Source: Reticulitermes speratus (taxonomy: Eukaryota > Arthropoda > Insecta > Blattodea > Rhinotermitidae). Taken from it: DNA of 64,000 nucleotides. Each line of letters starts with the position of its first letter. Within the stretch, counting starts at the first letter, position 1. A program made the position numbers and the translations under genes. This document shows positions 22,315 to 34,049 of the stretch, in pieces. Under the pieces are notes generated by a model. The model saw only the letters and a list, made by a program, of their open reading frames with translations. It did no database searches and was not told the DNA's origin. Location of the stretch: contig JAJKFL010000010.1 in the NCBI GenBank assembly GCA_021186555.1, forward strand, positions 5,678,085-5,742,084. The letters are read 5' to 3'.

Positions 22315-22685
22315 CAAAACGATTGTCGGGGTTTTAACAACTTGGCCACCTCGTTCTCCAGATGCAACCCTAGGTGATTTCTTTGTATGTGGTTACGTCA
22401 AGGATCAGGTTTATGTTCCTCCTCTTCCCGCAAGTATCCCAGAACTGAAGGTACGAATCAGAACCGCCATTGAAACCATCACCGCTGACATGCTAGAAAA
22501 AGTTTGAAACGAACTCGATTATCGTGTTGATGTTTGTAGAATCACAAAGGGTGCACATATAGAGCACCTGTAAGGTATGTCACAAAAACTTGGAGTGTTG
22601 TTCTATTAAATACAAAAATACATATCTCAAGTGTATTGTGTATGACAAGTTGTTAAAACCCCGACAATCATTTTGAATAACCCTG
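22315..22685 (+). mobile_element. mariner deletion derivative with 40-bp TIRs
   Basis: A 371-bp element bordered by TA. Terminal inverted repeats 22315-22354 and 22646-22685 (start 'cagggttattcaaaacgatt') differ at one base. Interior holds the C-terminal end of a Tc1/mariner DDE transposase: 'WPPRSPDATLGDFFVCGYVK', 'DQVYVPPLPASIPELKVRIR', 'TITADMLEKV', then a stop in place of Trp, then 'NELDYRVDVCRITKGAHIEH'. The 'WPPRSPD' motif marks the third catalytic Asp. The rest of the gene is deleted, so it could move only with a transposase supplied from elsewhere. Confidence 0.9.
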
Positions 22686-22759
22686 TATAAGAAATAGACG
22701 CTGAAACTAAGGTTAAAACTGAAACTATGGTTTATTGAGACATGGTAGAAGTCTCTTGG

Positions 22760-23070
22760 TTTTTAAACTTGTGGCGGTGCATGTAGTACGTATGGGAGGC
22801 AGGAAAGGTGCTTGCAGAGGTTTGGTGGGGACACCTGAGGGAAAGAGATCACTTGGAAGACCTAGGCGTAGATGGGGGGATATTACAATGAATGTTCAAG
22901 AAGTGGGATTGGGAGGTTTAGACTGGTTTGATCTGACTCAGGATCGGGACAGATGCCCGGCGCTTGTGAAAGTGTTAATGAACCTTCTGTTTCAATAAAA
23001 TGCGGGAAATTTCTTGACTAGCTAAGGACCTGTTAGGTCCTGTGGAAGGACTCTGCTTCTATGGAGGTAG
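22760..23070 (+). pseudogene. LINE-A 3' end, diverged
   Basis: Reads 'VHVVRMGGRKGACRGLVGTP', 'EGKRSLGRPRRRWGDITMNV', 'QEVGLGGLDWFDLTQDRDRC', then the 3' UTR ('cttgactagctaaggacc') and a decayed TTAG tail. Frame intact but clearly diverged from the younger copies. It lies 75 bp downstream of the mariner relic. Confidence 0.85.
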
Positions 23071-23151
23071 TTAGTGCTAGACCAACACTTAATTACATAT
23101 ATTAAATATTTTTATTAGTTTTGAAATTATTTTTAATTAAGAGATCTATTG

Positions 23152-23355
23152 AGATCTGCGCTATTCTGGGATATTAAGCGGCATCGTGTTTTAATTGTTT
23201 ACCGACGTTTTGGGACAACGTATAGGTCCCATATTCACGGGTCAGTGTTTTCTTTCCTACTCGGACTCTTGACTCGTAAAGATGGGGCCGATACGTTTTC
23301 CCGAAACGTCGGAAAACAATTACCACACGACGCTGCGTAAATCCCAGAAGAGCGA
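23152..23355. repeat. foldback element, hammerhead-like family 2
   Basis: Inverted arms 23152-23240 and 23266-23355 ('gcgctattctgggatatta' against its complement, 'taccgacgttttgggacaac' against 'ccgaaacgtcgg'). The right arm has 'gtaaagatggggccgatacg' and 'ttcccgaaacgtcgg'. Followed by 'aacatcgcggcggaagcctg', which recurs after other family 2 copies. Confidence 0.8.
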
Positions 23356-23775
23356 AGATTAACATCGCGGCGGAAGCCTGAAATAAAAAAAATCTGTTAA
23401 TTGACACCCTGTAAACTGAGAATTTGGTCTACTTCCAAAGCTCCTTTACCTTCTTGCTCCTTACTTGTGTTAGTATAGATGCGTCGGTTAAGCAGATAAA
23501 CAAGTATGTCCGGTTGTTATAACATTGTTTTATCCGATATAAATCTGTAGAATTTTTAGCTGTTTTTAAACTGTAATTGCAGCGGGGACAAACTAAATTG
23601 CGGTAATTCCAGTCGGATGAAAATTTGCTGCTTTTGTTCGGTTCATGTTCTAATGATGACACTCATTCTTCTATGACCTGTAACATTGAAACCTGACCCA
23701 GAATGTTCAGTTGAACAGAAATTACCCCCGATTTAGTAGTTTGTATATAAAATACATTTGTTTTTATTTGATTGT

Positions 23776-23864
23776 ACAGGGTGTACACAAAAGAATGGTC
23801 CGGTTTCAATAGTTTTCACTATTGAAACCGCACCATTCTTTTGTGTATACCCTGTATATTCTGG
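23776..23864. mobile_element. MITE-A copy 4
   Basis: Palindrome 'tacagggtgtacacaaaaga' ... 'tcttttgtgtataccctgta' with 'ggtccggtttcaatag' arm. One arm has ggtcc where the others have ggtgc. The loop is a few bases. Confidence 0.88.
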
Positions 23865-24237
23865 AGTCGGTATAAGTGATCGCGGATATGTGGTAAACCT
23901 GTCACATACACAGTCTAACTCACTCCGATGATTTGATAATTATAACAACTAAGGAAACAAGAAAGACTAAAGAAAACGGCAAGACAGATAGAAGTATAAA
24001 AATGTTATAGAACTAATAAATGTAATCATGAAATTTTGCCGTTGGTTCAAAAGATATAATTTAGTTTCCTTTACCTGTTCAGCCAGTAAAATCATGGCAC
24101 ACGCCCGCTTGTGATTTTGACTGCATTAAAATACGAACAAAATGTGGCACTATTAGATGCGGGGGGGATTTTGGATGCAAAAATGAATTAGAACTCAGAG
24201 AATTAACTATTCACTCTACTTCCCAATATACTATGCC

Positions 24238-24440
24238 TTGAGATCTGCGATCTTCTGGGATATTACGCGGCGTCGTGTGGTAATTGTTTACCGATGTTTC
24301 GAGACAACCTGTCGTTAAAGATTTTTTTCATACTCGCACTCTTGACCGTGAAGATGGGACCGACACGTTGTCCCGAAACGTCGGTAAAAATTACTACTCT
24401 ATGCTGCGTAATATTCCAGAAGAGCCCAGATCTTAACATC
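24238..24440. repeat. foldback element, hammerhead-like family 2
   Basis: Arms 'gagatctgcgatcttctggg' and complement at the ends, 'taccgatgtttcgagacaac' left, 'gtgaagatgggaccgacacg' with 'gtcccgaaacgtcggta' right. More diverged in the left arm than in the right. Followed by 'aacatcgtggcggaagcctg' as at 23355. Confidence 0.8.
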
Positions 24441-24656
24441 GTGGCGGAAGCCTGAAATGAAGGTTAATACTAAGCGTTCTTTAAGAAGTAGTTGGTGGGT
24501 TGTTTGAATATTTAGCGGTATTGTATTTTACCACCTACTGAAGGCATTGTGTATCCAGTCCGATACGGTACTTCAATTGACGTCTGACAGACGCCAGATG
24601 TAACAAGATTGCATAGTTATGATTTCTGAACACCGGAAGATTAATGTGAATCCACA

Positions 24657-24936
24657 GGCCGTGCCATGGCTCAGGCGGTTACTCGCCAGCCTCTCACCTC
24701 GGAGGCCCGTGTTCGATCCCGGGTCAGTCCATGTGGAATTTATGGTGGACAAAATGGCACTGGGACAGGTTTTTTCCCCGAGTACTTCTGTTTTCCCCTG
24801 TCAATTTCATTCCACCGTTGCTCCATTACATGGCAAAACGAAAAAACTAATCATCTTCATCACAGGGTTGTACAATAAGCCTTAAGGCTGCGGTGCGTCC
24901 GTAGAATCTGCTGCGGGGCCCTTTACCAAAAAAAAA
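24657..24936 (+). mobile_element. SINE1 copy with 11-bp duplication
   Basis: Full-length SINE1: 'ggccgtgccatggctcagg', B-box 'gtgttcgatcccgg' (one change from consensus), end 'tgctgcggggccctttacc' plus A9 tail. Duplication gtgaatccaca / gtgaatccaga at 24646-24656 and 24937-24947. Confidence 0.9.
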
Positions 24937-25374
24937 GTGAATCCAGAATGGAGAGGTTATGTAACCGAAGGTAAATATTACCATGGAAATCATTGCAACT
25001 GATTTTGATAAACTGAGTTTCTACTTCAAAGTCAGGTAAAGACTTTGAAGGCGGACCGACCAACCTACCAACTAACCAACTAACCAACCAAACAACCAAA
25101 CATGTAACTAAGTGCAGGAACTTTCTCGGTGGCCAAGTCGAAGTCGCTTCGTCTGTTTGCCATTCCTGCTTGCCTCGTGTTTCTAGGCTAGACAACAGAC
25201 ACTTTGTAACTATCACGAGGGTTTGCGCTTACGTTAACGGGTTTCATCTTGGCAGAAGGCCTTAAAATTTTTAAAATAAGAACTAGTGCTTTAAGTTGCA
25301 CATCTGTTTTTATTTTATTTTACTTTATTTCTTTACTGGGATATGCTTTGGTAAGATAATGATAATGTGTAAAG

Positions 25375-28145
25375 ACCCGTTTCCTACCGCGCAGTAAACA
25401 CATTGCCTCTCGGTTATAAAAACCAATAAATTAATGCTGTATAGGGAAATAATCGCTGTTTGTTCTGAGATCCATACAAAACAGATAAATACAGTCCGTA
25501 CCGCGCAGTAAACACACCTCCGTCTCAGTTAATACAAATACGCTTGTTTAGATTATAATTCGCGCGTACACCGTGAAACTATTCGCTGTTGATTGTTTCT
25601 GAGATCCACACAAAACACATAAATACAGTCCGTACCGCGCAGTAAAACACACCCGTCTCAGTTATACAAACCAGTCAGTTAATGTTGTACAGTGAAATAA
25701 TCACTGTTTGTTCTGAGATCCACACAAAACACATAAATACAGTCCGTACCGCGCAGTAAACACACACCGTCTCAGTTATACAATCCAGTCATTTTAATGC
25801 TGTAGAGTGAAATAATCGCTGTTTGTTCTGAGATCCACACAAAACACATAAATACAGTCCGTACCGCGCAGTAAACACACTCCGTCTCAGTTATACAAAC
25901 CAGTCAGTTAATGCTGTACAGTGAAATAATCGCTGTTTGTTCTGAGATCCACACAAAACACATAAATACAGTCCGTACCGCGCAGTAAACACACACCGTC
26001 TCAGTTATACAATCCAGTCATTTTAATGCTGTAGAGTGAAATAATCGCTGTTTGTTCTGAGATCCACACAAAACACATAAATACAGTCCGTACCGCGCAG
26101 TAAACACACTACGTCTCAGTTATACAAACCAGTCAGTTAATGCTGTACAGTGAAATAATCGCTGTTTGTTCTGAGATCCACACAAAACACATACAGTCCG
26201 TACCGCGCAGTAAACACACACCGTCTCAGTTATACAATCCAGTCATTTTAATGCTGTAGAGTGAAATAATCGCTGTTTGTTCTGAGATCCACACAAAACA
26301 CATAAATACAGTCCGTACCGCGCAGTAAACACACACCGTCTCAGTTATACAATCCAGTCATTTTAATGCTGTAGAGTGAAATAATCGCTGTTTGTTCTGA
26401 GATCCACACAAAACACATAAATACAGTCCGTACCGCGCAGTAAACACACACCGTCTCAGTTATACAATCCAGTCATTTTAATGCTGTAGAGTGAAATAAT
26501 CGCTGTTTGTTCTGAGATCCACATAAAACACATAAATACAGTCCGTACCGCGCAGTAAACACACTCCGTCTCAGTTATACAAACCAGTCAGTTAATGCTG
26601 TACAGTGAAATAATCGCTGTTTGTTCTGAGATCCACACAAAACACATAAATACAGTCCGTACCGCGCAGTAAAACACACACCGTCTCAGTTATACAATCC
26701 AGTCATTTTAATGCTGTAGAGTGAAATAATCGCTGTTTGTTCTGAGATCCACACAAAACACATAAATACAGTCCGTACCGCGCAGTAAACACACACCGTC
26801 TCAGTTATACAATCAGTCATTTTAATGCTGTAGAGTGAAATAATCGCTGTTTGTTCTGAGATCCACACAAAACACATAAATACAGTCCGTACCGCGCAGT
26901 AAACACACTCCGTCTCAGTTATACAATTCAGTCATTTTAATGCTGTAGAGTGAAATAATCGCTGTTTGTTCTGAGATCCACACAAAACACATAAATACAG
27001 TCCGTACCGCGCAGTAAACACACACCGTCTCAGTTATACAATCCAGTCATTTTAATGCTGTAGAGTGAAATAATCGCTGTTTGTTCTGAGATCCACACAA
27101 GACACATAAATACAGTCCGTACCGCGCAGTAAACACATTCCGTCTCAGTTATACAATCCAGTCATTTTAATGCTGTAGAGTGAAATAATCGCTGTTTGTT
27201 CTGAGATCCACACAAAACACATAAATACAGTCCGTACCGCGCAGTAAACACACTCCGTCTCAGTTATACAATCCAGTCATTTTAATGCTGTAGAGTGAAA
27301 TAATCGCTGTTTGTTCTGAGATCCACCCAAAACACATAAATTCAGTCCGTACCGCGCAGTAAACACACTCCGTCTCAGTTATACAATCCAGTCATTTTAA
27401 TGCTGTAGAGTGAAATAATCGCTGTTTGTTCTGAGATCCACACAAAACACATAAATACAGTCCGTACCGCGCAGTAAACACACTCCGTCTCAGTTATACA
27501 AACCGTCAGTCAATGCTGTACAGTGAAATAATCGCTGTTTGTTCTGAGATCCACACAAAACACATAAATACAGTCCGTACCGCGCAGTAAACACACTCCG
27601 TCTCAGTTATACAAACCAGTCAGTTAATGCTGTACAGTGAAATAATCGCTGTTTGTTCTGAGATCCACACAAGACACATAAATACAGTCCGTACCGCGCA
27701 GTAAACACATTCCGTCTCAGTTATACAATCCAGTCATTTTAATGCTGTAGAGTGAAATAATCGCTGTTTGTTCTGAGATCCACCCAAAATCACATAAATT
27801 CAGTCCGTACCGCGCAGTAAACACACTCCGTCTCAGTTATACAATCCAGTCATTTTAATGCTGTAGAGTGAAATAATCGCTGTTTGTTCTGAGATCCACA
27901 CAAAACACATAAATACAGTCCGTACCGCGCAGTAAACACACTCCGTCTCAGTTATACAATCCAGTCATTTTAATGCTGTAGAGTGAAATAATCGCTGTTT
28001 GTTCTGAGATCCACACAAAACACATAAATACAGTCCGTACCGCGCAGTAAACACACTCCGTCTCAGTTATACAATCCAGTCATTTTAATGCTGTAGAGTG
28101 AAATAATCGCTGTTTGTTCTCAGATCCACACAAAACACATAAATA
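25375..28145. repeat. 114-bp satellite A, array 2 (about 24 units)
   Basis: Same monomer as 7357-8725. The first two or three units (25375-25625) are diverged. The rest mixes two monomer types: one with 'acaaaccagtcagttaatg' and 'tgtacagtg', the other with 'acaatccagtcattttaatg' and 'tgtagagtg'. The second type dominates here and is absent from arrays 1 and 3. Some units carry small deletions (for example loss of 'aaata' near 26186). Confidence 0.95.
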
Positions 28146-28220
28146 CACTGTGTGGGCAGAACGTAGAATTTGTGAATGTTAAACATGGTGGTACATATAG
28201 TAACCACTGGGCTTTAGAGG
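28146..28220. repeat. shared right flank of satellite A, array 2
   Basis: 'cactgtgtgggcagaacg', 'tttgtgaatgttaaacatgg' and 'gtaaccactgggcttt' follow the last unit, matching 8726 and 40476. Confidence 0.85.
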
Positions 28221-28339
28221 GGTTGCATTGTTCACTGTAACTATTATATTACATGAAACCGAAATAAATAAAAAGTTTAAAATTGTGTTGGGATATATTT
28301 TTAAATCATATGGAATATTCAATAGTTAGGGTGACAACA

Positions 28340-28470
28340 TCAAGCAGTTTGAGTTGAATGGGGCATGTGACAAATATAGGGGGGGGGGGGGGACGAGAAA
28401 TGCAAATAGGGTTCTGTTGGGGAAATCTGAAGTAAAGGGCCCGTTTGGTAGGTCTAGGCGCAAATAAAAT
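28340..28470 (+). pseudogene. LINE-A remnant with poly-G
   Basis: Old copy of the '[20 protein letters not shown]' segment: 'gaatggggcatgtgac', then a run of about 14 G replacing 'gggaagggag', then 'gggttctgttggggaaatct' and 'ggtaggtctaggcgcaaat'. Very decayed; the orientation is plus. Confidence 0.6.
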
Positions 28471-28642
28471 AGGAAAGTTTGTTTCATGAGTTTTGTTCGG
28501 TGTTCAGTTGTTGGGAAATATGATGCAAAAATAACTTTGTCTTACAGTTTTGTCTGTTACTGTAACATTCAACATTGCTATGTGAACTGACCTCTTGCTT
28601 TCGTGAAAAATATATAACTTTGACTTGTATCACGTCAGTTAG

Positions 28643-29263
28643 AACTAACTAACTAACTAACTCCATGGAGCACAGTCCTTCTTGAGAAGCTAACAGGTCC
28701 TCAGCTAGTGAAGAAATTCCCCGCGTTTCATTACCCGAAGGTTCATTACCGCAATCACAAGAACCCGCCATCTGTCCCTATCCTGAGCCATATCAATCCA
28801 GTCCATGCCCCCCATCCCACTTCTTGAAGATCCATTTTAATATTATCCTCCCATCTATAACTGGGTCTTCCAAGTTGTCTCCTTCCCTCAGGTCTCCCCA
28901 CCAAAATCCTATATGCGCCTCTTCCTTCCCCCATACGTGCTACATGCCCCGCCCGCCTCATTCTTTTTGATTTGATCACCCGAATAATATCTGGTGATGA
29001 GTACAGATCATTAAGTTCCTCGTTATGTAGTCTTCTCCACTCCCCTGTTACCCCGTCCCTCTTAGGCCCAAATATCCCCTCAGCACCCTATTCTCGAACA
29101 CCCTCAGCCTATGTTCCTCCCTCAGTGTCAGAGACCAAGTCTCACACCCATACAAAACAACAGGCAAAATTATACTTCTGTATATCTTAATCTTTGTATT
29201 TTTGGATAGCAAACTGGAAGACAGAAGATCCTGCAGCAAATGATAACAAGCATTCCCCGACGT
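28643..29263 (-). pseudogene. LINE-A 3' portion, antisense
   Basis: Minus-strand copy: tail (TTAG)n appears as 'aactaactaactaactaact' at the left, then the 3' UTR, '[20 protein letters not shown]', '[20 protein letters not shown]', and at the right '[20 protein letters not shown]' and 'VLRGYLG' after a frame break near 29075. It extends as far 5' as the 1852 copy. Confidence 0.9.
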
Positions 29264-29269
29264 AATTAT

Positions 29270-29999
29270 TTTCATTTTACGGATATGGAGAATAAAGGCT
29301 AATATGGCACTGAAAGACGTATTTTGCTAAGTTTCTCTATGTTTCAGAAGTTTGCAGCTTACCTTAACGCCACAGAGCGATTGTGATGTTATCTTAGTGC
29401 TATAAACCATCAGCTTCCGAAGCAATTTGACAAATTTGTTGAATAAGTGAAAAACTGTTACCTTTTCTCATCTACGAAATTATTTGGTTCTGTTATAACC
29501 GTAATAACTGAATTATAAGAAGGCATTTGCCAGGTCTATAAGATGTTTCTCAATTTTTTGGTCACGTCAAATTTACGTGTTTGCATATTCTATTTCTTGA
29601 GTAAAAATTGTTTTATAAACTCCGTTAAGATGTAATGTGATGTGAAGAGAAGAGATGACAGGTTATTCCAGAGGCTTCATCCTTTGCACGTGCAGTCTGC
29701 TTCAAGACATCCATCCATCATTGCAGTCTTGTGTGTGTTTTCGCTCTAAAATATAGTTTGGGACCCAATTTGTCATAAAGCAGTCCCCCTGAGATTAATT
29801 AGATCTCAGTTGCCAGGCAACTGTAATGTTGTGTGTAATGCTTCTTCTTGCCTCGGTTTTTTTTTCACTTATGTTCTTTTAAGATATTTCCACCAGCAGA
29901 CAGTTACGTATTCTAGTTCTGAAACAATAGAGTTACTGCAAAAATTTTGCGAATTCTTATATTCTAATAAAAATTGATCTTATACAAATTGAGTTGAAA
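29270..29999. other. non-coding, nothing recognised
   Basis: AT-rich, no motif seen; T run at about 29858. Confidence 0.5.
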
Positions 30000-30275
30000 T
30001 AACCGAGTAAGACACTTGGTACGTATGAGGAAGAGAAGATGCGTATACAAGATTTTGGTGGGAAAACATGAAGGAAAGCGACCCATTGAAAGATCTAGAC
30101 GTAGAAGGGATAATAATATTAAAAATAAATTTCAAGGAATAGGATGGGATGCAGTGGATTTGGGTAGATCTAGCCCACGATAGGGACATGTTGCAGGCAG
30201 TTTTAAAAGCCGTGATAAATTTTGGTTTAATAAGATTTTGGTAATTTCTTGAATAGCTGAGGAACGATCAGATTT
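30000..30275 (+). pseudogene. LINE-A 3' end, old copy
   Basis: Diverged plus-strand copy: 'cacttggtacgtatgagga', 'atacaagattttggtgggaa', 'gataataatattaaaaata', 'ggaataggatgggatgcag', 'cccacgatagggacatgt', 'tttcttgaatagctgagga'. Frame lost. Confidence 0.75.
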
Positions 30276-30491
30276 ACAAGAAAAACGTCGTATTAAAACA
30301 GTACAGCCTACACCATGAAAAATACGACCTAATGAACAAGATAAACCAGTACCATGCATCAACATTAACATATTACTTTAGTACGAATAACAAATACTGT
30401 CTGTGCATACAAAGCAGTGGAAAAGTGAAAAACCTTGCCTAAAAGTGAACCAATGAAAACGACTTTTTAATATATGCAGTTTTAACGACAA

Positions 30492-30540
30492 TAAACCCCT
30501 GAAGATGGCTCTATAAGAGCCGAAACATATGTCGGGTTTT
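30492..30540 (+). ncRNA. hammerhead-like ribozyme motif (good stem I)
   Basis: AAACCC, CTGAAGA (30499-30505), T, stem II GGCTCT/AGAGCC, GAAAC, ATATGTC, GGGTTT. AAACCC pairs fully with GGGTTT (6 bp stem I). Stem III can form ACA/TGT with a 2-base loop. The predicted cut follows C. One of the best structures in the window. Confidence 0.75.
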
Positions 30541-30650
30541 AAAAAGTTTTTAAATATGTTTTAAAAAACTATACAGTTTTTTAAATAAAGTTGCATCCAG
30601 TTGGTGCATGTAAATAGTGACTGTGAAAAGATGCACGGTGATTACAGAAT
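30540..30650 (+). repeat. half foldback end with TGCACGGTGA motif
   Basis: Downstream of the motif: 'gttgcatccagttggtgcat' then 'gaaaagatgcacggtgatta' and 'cagaataaaa'. This is the shared 3' end of the foldback elements (compare 47250-47323, 48850-48890, 53840-53885). No mirrored left arm is seen, so this is a single-arm copy. Confidence 0.65.
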
Positions 30651-30839
30651 AAAAAACGGAAGGATTCTTTTTCAATATGTTGCTGTAAGTCTGAAGATAT
30701 TTGCTGTGTTTCTGAATTGGTGCTGGTAATGTTTCTGTCGCAGTTTTAATGCGGTATGTGGGTTTGAGTCCTGATCAGATATGTTTGATAGCTGTTGCGC
30801 TAGACATAGCTGTTATTATGAAATAAGAATAAGACAGAC

Positions 30840-31350
30840 AATGTACGTATAAAGGTAATATTGAGGGGCGTTCGCGTAACAATTGTTGCCGTGGAAGAGC
30901 AATACGTATTACATATTCTGAGTGTGTGTCTGTAGCCTTAGTTATCCAGCATGCAAAGCGCATGCGCCGTATTATATTGTCATCTGTGGCCTGTCTGGCT
31001 CTACCATATTTTTCCACATTATCTCATAAAAGTCACGATTTTCGAAAAAAAAAAGTTATTGAACATAAAATGTTTGTTTTGATTTTCTCTACAACTTTTG
31101 TCTGAAACATTTCTCATTCTAAGAAGAATTCAGCGAGATATTACCATAAATGTACATAGATCTTCATGTAAAGTACGTTATTTTTGTCACGTTTTAATAA
31201 AATTTGAATTTTCTCGACAGAATGTTGAAAAATTCTCAAATGTGAAATTTTATGAAAATTAGTGAGAGCCGAGTTGTTCCATGCGGACAGACGGACAGAT
31301 ATGACGAAGCTATTAGTCGCTTTCAACAATTTGGCGAAAGCGACTAAAAA
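30840..31350 (+). repeat. dispersed repeat R1, copy 1
   Basis: About 510 bp shared with 59600-60110 in the same orientation: 'gcatgcaaagcgcatgcgcc', 'gtattatattgtcatctgtg', 'attttctctacaactttt', 'ttcagcgagatatta', 'ttccatgcggacagacggac'. No long frame survives. The copies differ moderately. Its class is unknown. Confidence 0.8.
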
Positions 31351-31889
31351 CAAGACGGGGCTTAAGATTTTACGTCCACGAAGGACGCCTAACTTTTAGC
31401 TTCTGAAGAGGGCTGTGCTCACCGCTGTGCTCACCGGTGTTAGTGGCTCGCTACATAACCTTGACTGAGATACTTCTTACCGTAAGCTTCTCCTCCTCAG
31501 TGGCAGTAGAAACTCCAGACTGAAAAATATGGGACAAAACCTTTTAAGGTGGTATCTGTAATTCCACATTTTCTACTCGAGTGCATGGAGTTCAAAGATA
31601 TGAGGATTACCAGAAAGTACAGGAAGGCACAAAGTACCCCAGTCAACCGTCTGATCCTGAGTTACGACACTCCTCACGTCTCTCTTCGTTTCTGATTTGT
31701 GTCTTCAAATAGAATGACCTCTCAAATCACTCTTAAGCTTATAACGAAGGTGAACCAGTGTTACTGCTCTACGTGTTATGTTATTATGCTCCAAGAGACA
31801 TAGCATGGCTCCCGTAACTCATCAGTATGTTCTTATAAACCATATACAAGCACCTAGGATGTAATAACCGTGACTTTAGTCTTCCGCCG

Positions 31890-31990
31890 CGATGTTGATG
31901 AGATATGCGCTCTTGTGGGATATTACACGGCGTCGAGTGGTAATTGTTTACCGACGTTTCGGGACAAAGTATCGGTCCCATCTTCACGGG
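31890..31990 (-). repeat. hammerhead-like family 2 motif abutting satellite C
   Basis: 'cttccgccgcgatgttgat', 'tgggatattacacggcgtcg', 'taccgacgtttcgggacaaa', 'gtatcggtcccatcttcacg' : one arm of the family 2 palindrome. It is cut exactly where the 72-bp satellite starts (31991). Confidence 0.8.
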
Positions 31991-33276
31991 CACACATACA
32001 TGTGACAATAACAATATAAGATGGGAGACATACAGTAGGCTACTCCTGTCTGTTACCACTGCACACATACATGTGACAATAACAATATAAGATGGGAGAC
32101 ACTACAGTAGGCTACTACTGTCTGTTACCACTGCACACATACATGTGACAATAACAATATAAGATGGGAGACACTACAGTAGGCTACTCCTGTCTGTTAC
32201 CACTGCACACATACATGTGTCTATAGAGGATGGAAAGGACTCTACAAATGGCGATCGTTGTTCCGAACGCACAAACAATTACAATACAATATAGAGGGAG
32301 ATCACTAGAGTAGTACAATACTTTCCGATTGTTACCACTGCACACATACATGTGACAATAACAATATAAGATGGGAGACACTACAGTAGGCTACTACTGT
32401 CTGTTACCACTGCACACATACATGTGACAATAACAATATAAGATGGGAGACACTACAGTAGGCTACTCCTGTCTGTTACCACTGCACACATACATGTGAC
32501 AATAACAATATAAGATGGGAGACACTACAGTAGGCTACTACTGTCTGTTACCACTGCACACATACATGTGACAATAACAATATAAGATGGGAGACACTAC
32601 AGTAGGCTACTCCTGTCTGTTACCACTGCACACATACATGTGACAATAACAATATAAGATGGGAGACACTACAGTAGGCTACTCCTGTCTGTTACCACTG
32701 CACACATACATGTGACAATAACAATATAAGATGGGAGACACTACAGTAGGCTACTCCTGTCTGTTACCACTGCACACATACATGTGACAATAACAATATA
32801 AGATGGGAGACACTACAGTAGGCTACTCCTGTCTGTTACCACTGCACACATACATGTGACAATAACAATATAAGATGGGAGACACTACAGTAGGCTACTC
32901 CTGTCTGTTACCACTGCACACATACATGTGACAATAACAATATAAGATGGGAGACACTACAGTAGGCTACTCCTGTCTGTTACCACTGCACACATACATG
33001 TGACAATAACAATATAAGATGGGAGACACTACAGTAGGCTACTCCTGTCTGTTACCACTGCACACATACATGTGACAATAACAATATAAGATGGGAGACA
33101 CTACAGTAGGCTACTCCTGTCTGTTACCACTGCACACATACATGTGACAATAACAATATAAGATGGGAGACACTACAGTAGGCTACTCCTGTCTGTTACC
33201 ACTGCACACATACATGTGACAATAACAATATAAGATGGGAGACACTACAGTAGGCTACTCCTGTCTGTTACCACTG
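31991..33276. repeat. 72-bp satellite C array
   Basis: Units start 'cacacatacatgtgacaata' and end 'gtctgttaccactg'. Three units (31991, 32062, 32134), a divergent 135-bp unit at 32206-32340, then 13 exact 72-bp units from 32341 to 33276. Only a few positions vary (ctactcctg/ctactactg). Very homogeneous, so recently amplified. Confidence 0.95.
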
Positions 33277-33589
33277 CCGACATTGATACATGAAGAATGA
33301 AAGAAAATTTTAAAACAATTTAGATTATGATTAGGTTATATAAAGAATAGTAGATATTGGACGTTAATGGGTCTAGGAATATATGACAAGATATTATTAA
33401 ATTGAAAGGGAAATTAATGAAAAGTGGTTTGTTGGACTAATTATGGTAGGTGTGTTTTAAAGGGAGTCGTGTAGGTTCATGAAGCTGTAACACTGTAGTT
33501 TTGTGTTCTGAATGTACCTGGTTCGAACCTTGGCCCAGTTACTTCTGTTTTGTCTGAGTTTATTTTTAGTCGCTCTGGGGGAACATTAG

Positions 33590-33625
<36 letters not shown>

Positions 33626-34039
33626 CCACGCAGCAGAGTCCTTCTTGAGAAGCTAACAGGTCGTCAGCTAGAAAAGAAATTCCCCGCATTTTATGGAAAA
33701 CGAAGGTTCATTACCGCATTCACAACAGCCCGCCACCTGTCCTTATCCTGAGCCATATCAATCCAGTCCATGCCCCCCATCCCACTTCTTGAAGATCCAT
33801 TTTAATATTATCCTCCCATTTATGCCGGGGTCTTCCAAGTGGTCTCCTTCCTTCAGGTCTCCCCACCAAAACCCTGTATGCACCTCTCCGCTCACCCATA
33901 CGTGCTACATGCCCCGCCCATCTCTTTCTTCTTGACTTGATCACCCGAATAATATTTGGTGATGAGCACAAATCATTAAGTTCCTTGTTATGTAGTCTTC
34001 TCCACTCCCCTGTTACCTCGTCCCTCTGAGGCCCAAATA
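33590..34039 (-). pseudogene. LINE-A insertion, antisense, 9-bp duplication
   Basis: A 450-bp 5'-truncated copy: (TTAG)n tail at the left as repeated 'aactaact', then 3' UTR, '[20 protein letters not shown]', '[20 protein letters not shown]', '[20 protein letters not shown]' and '[11 protein letters not shown]' at the right edge. Flanked by gaacattag at 33581-33589 and 34040-34048. The frame is almost intact (positions 33720-34070), so it is among the younger copies. Confidence 0.92.
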
Positions 34040-34049
34040 GAACATTAGG

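Noticed and set aside
26686-26877. small frame with repeated peptide in satellite A
   Set aside because: Period equals the 114-bp unit; no coding context.
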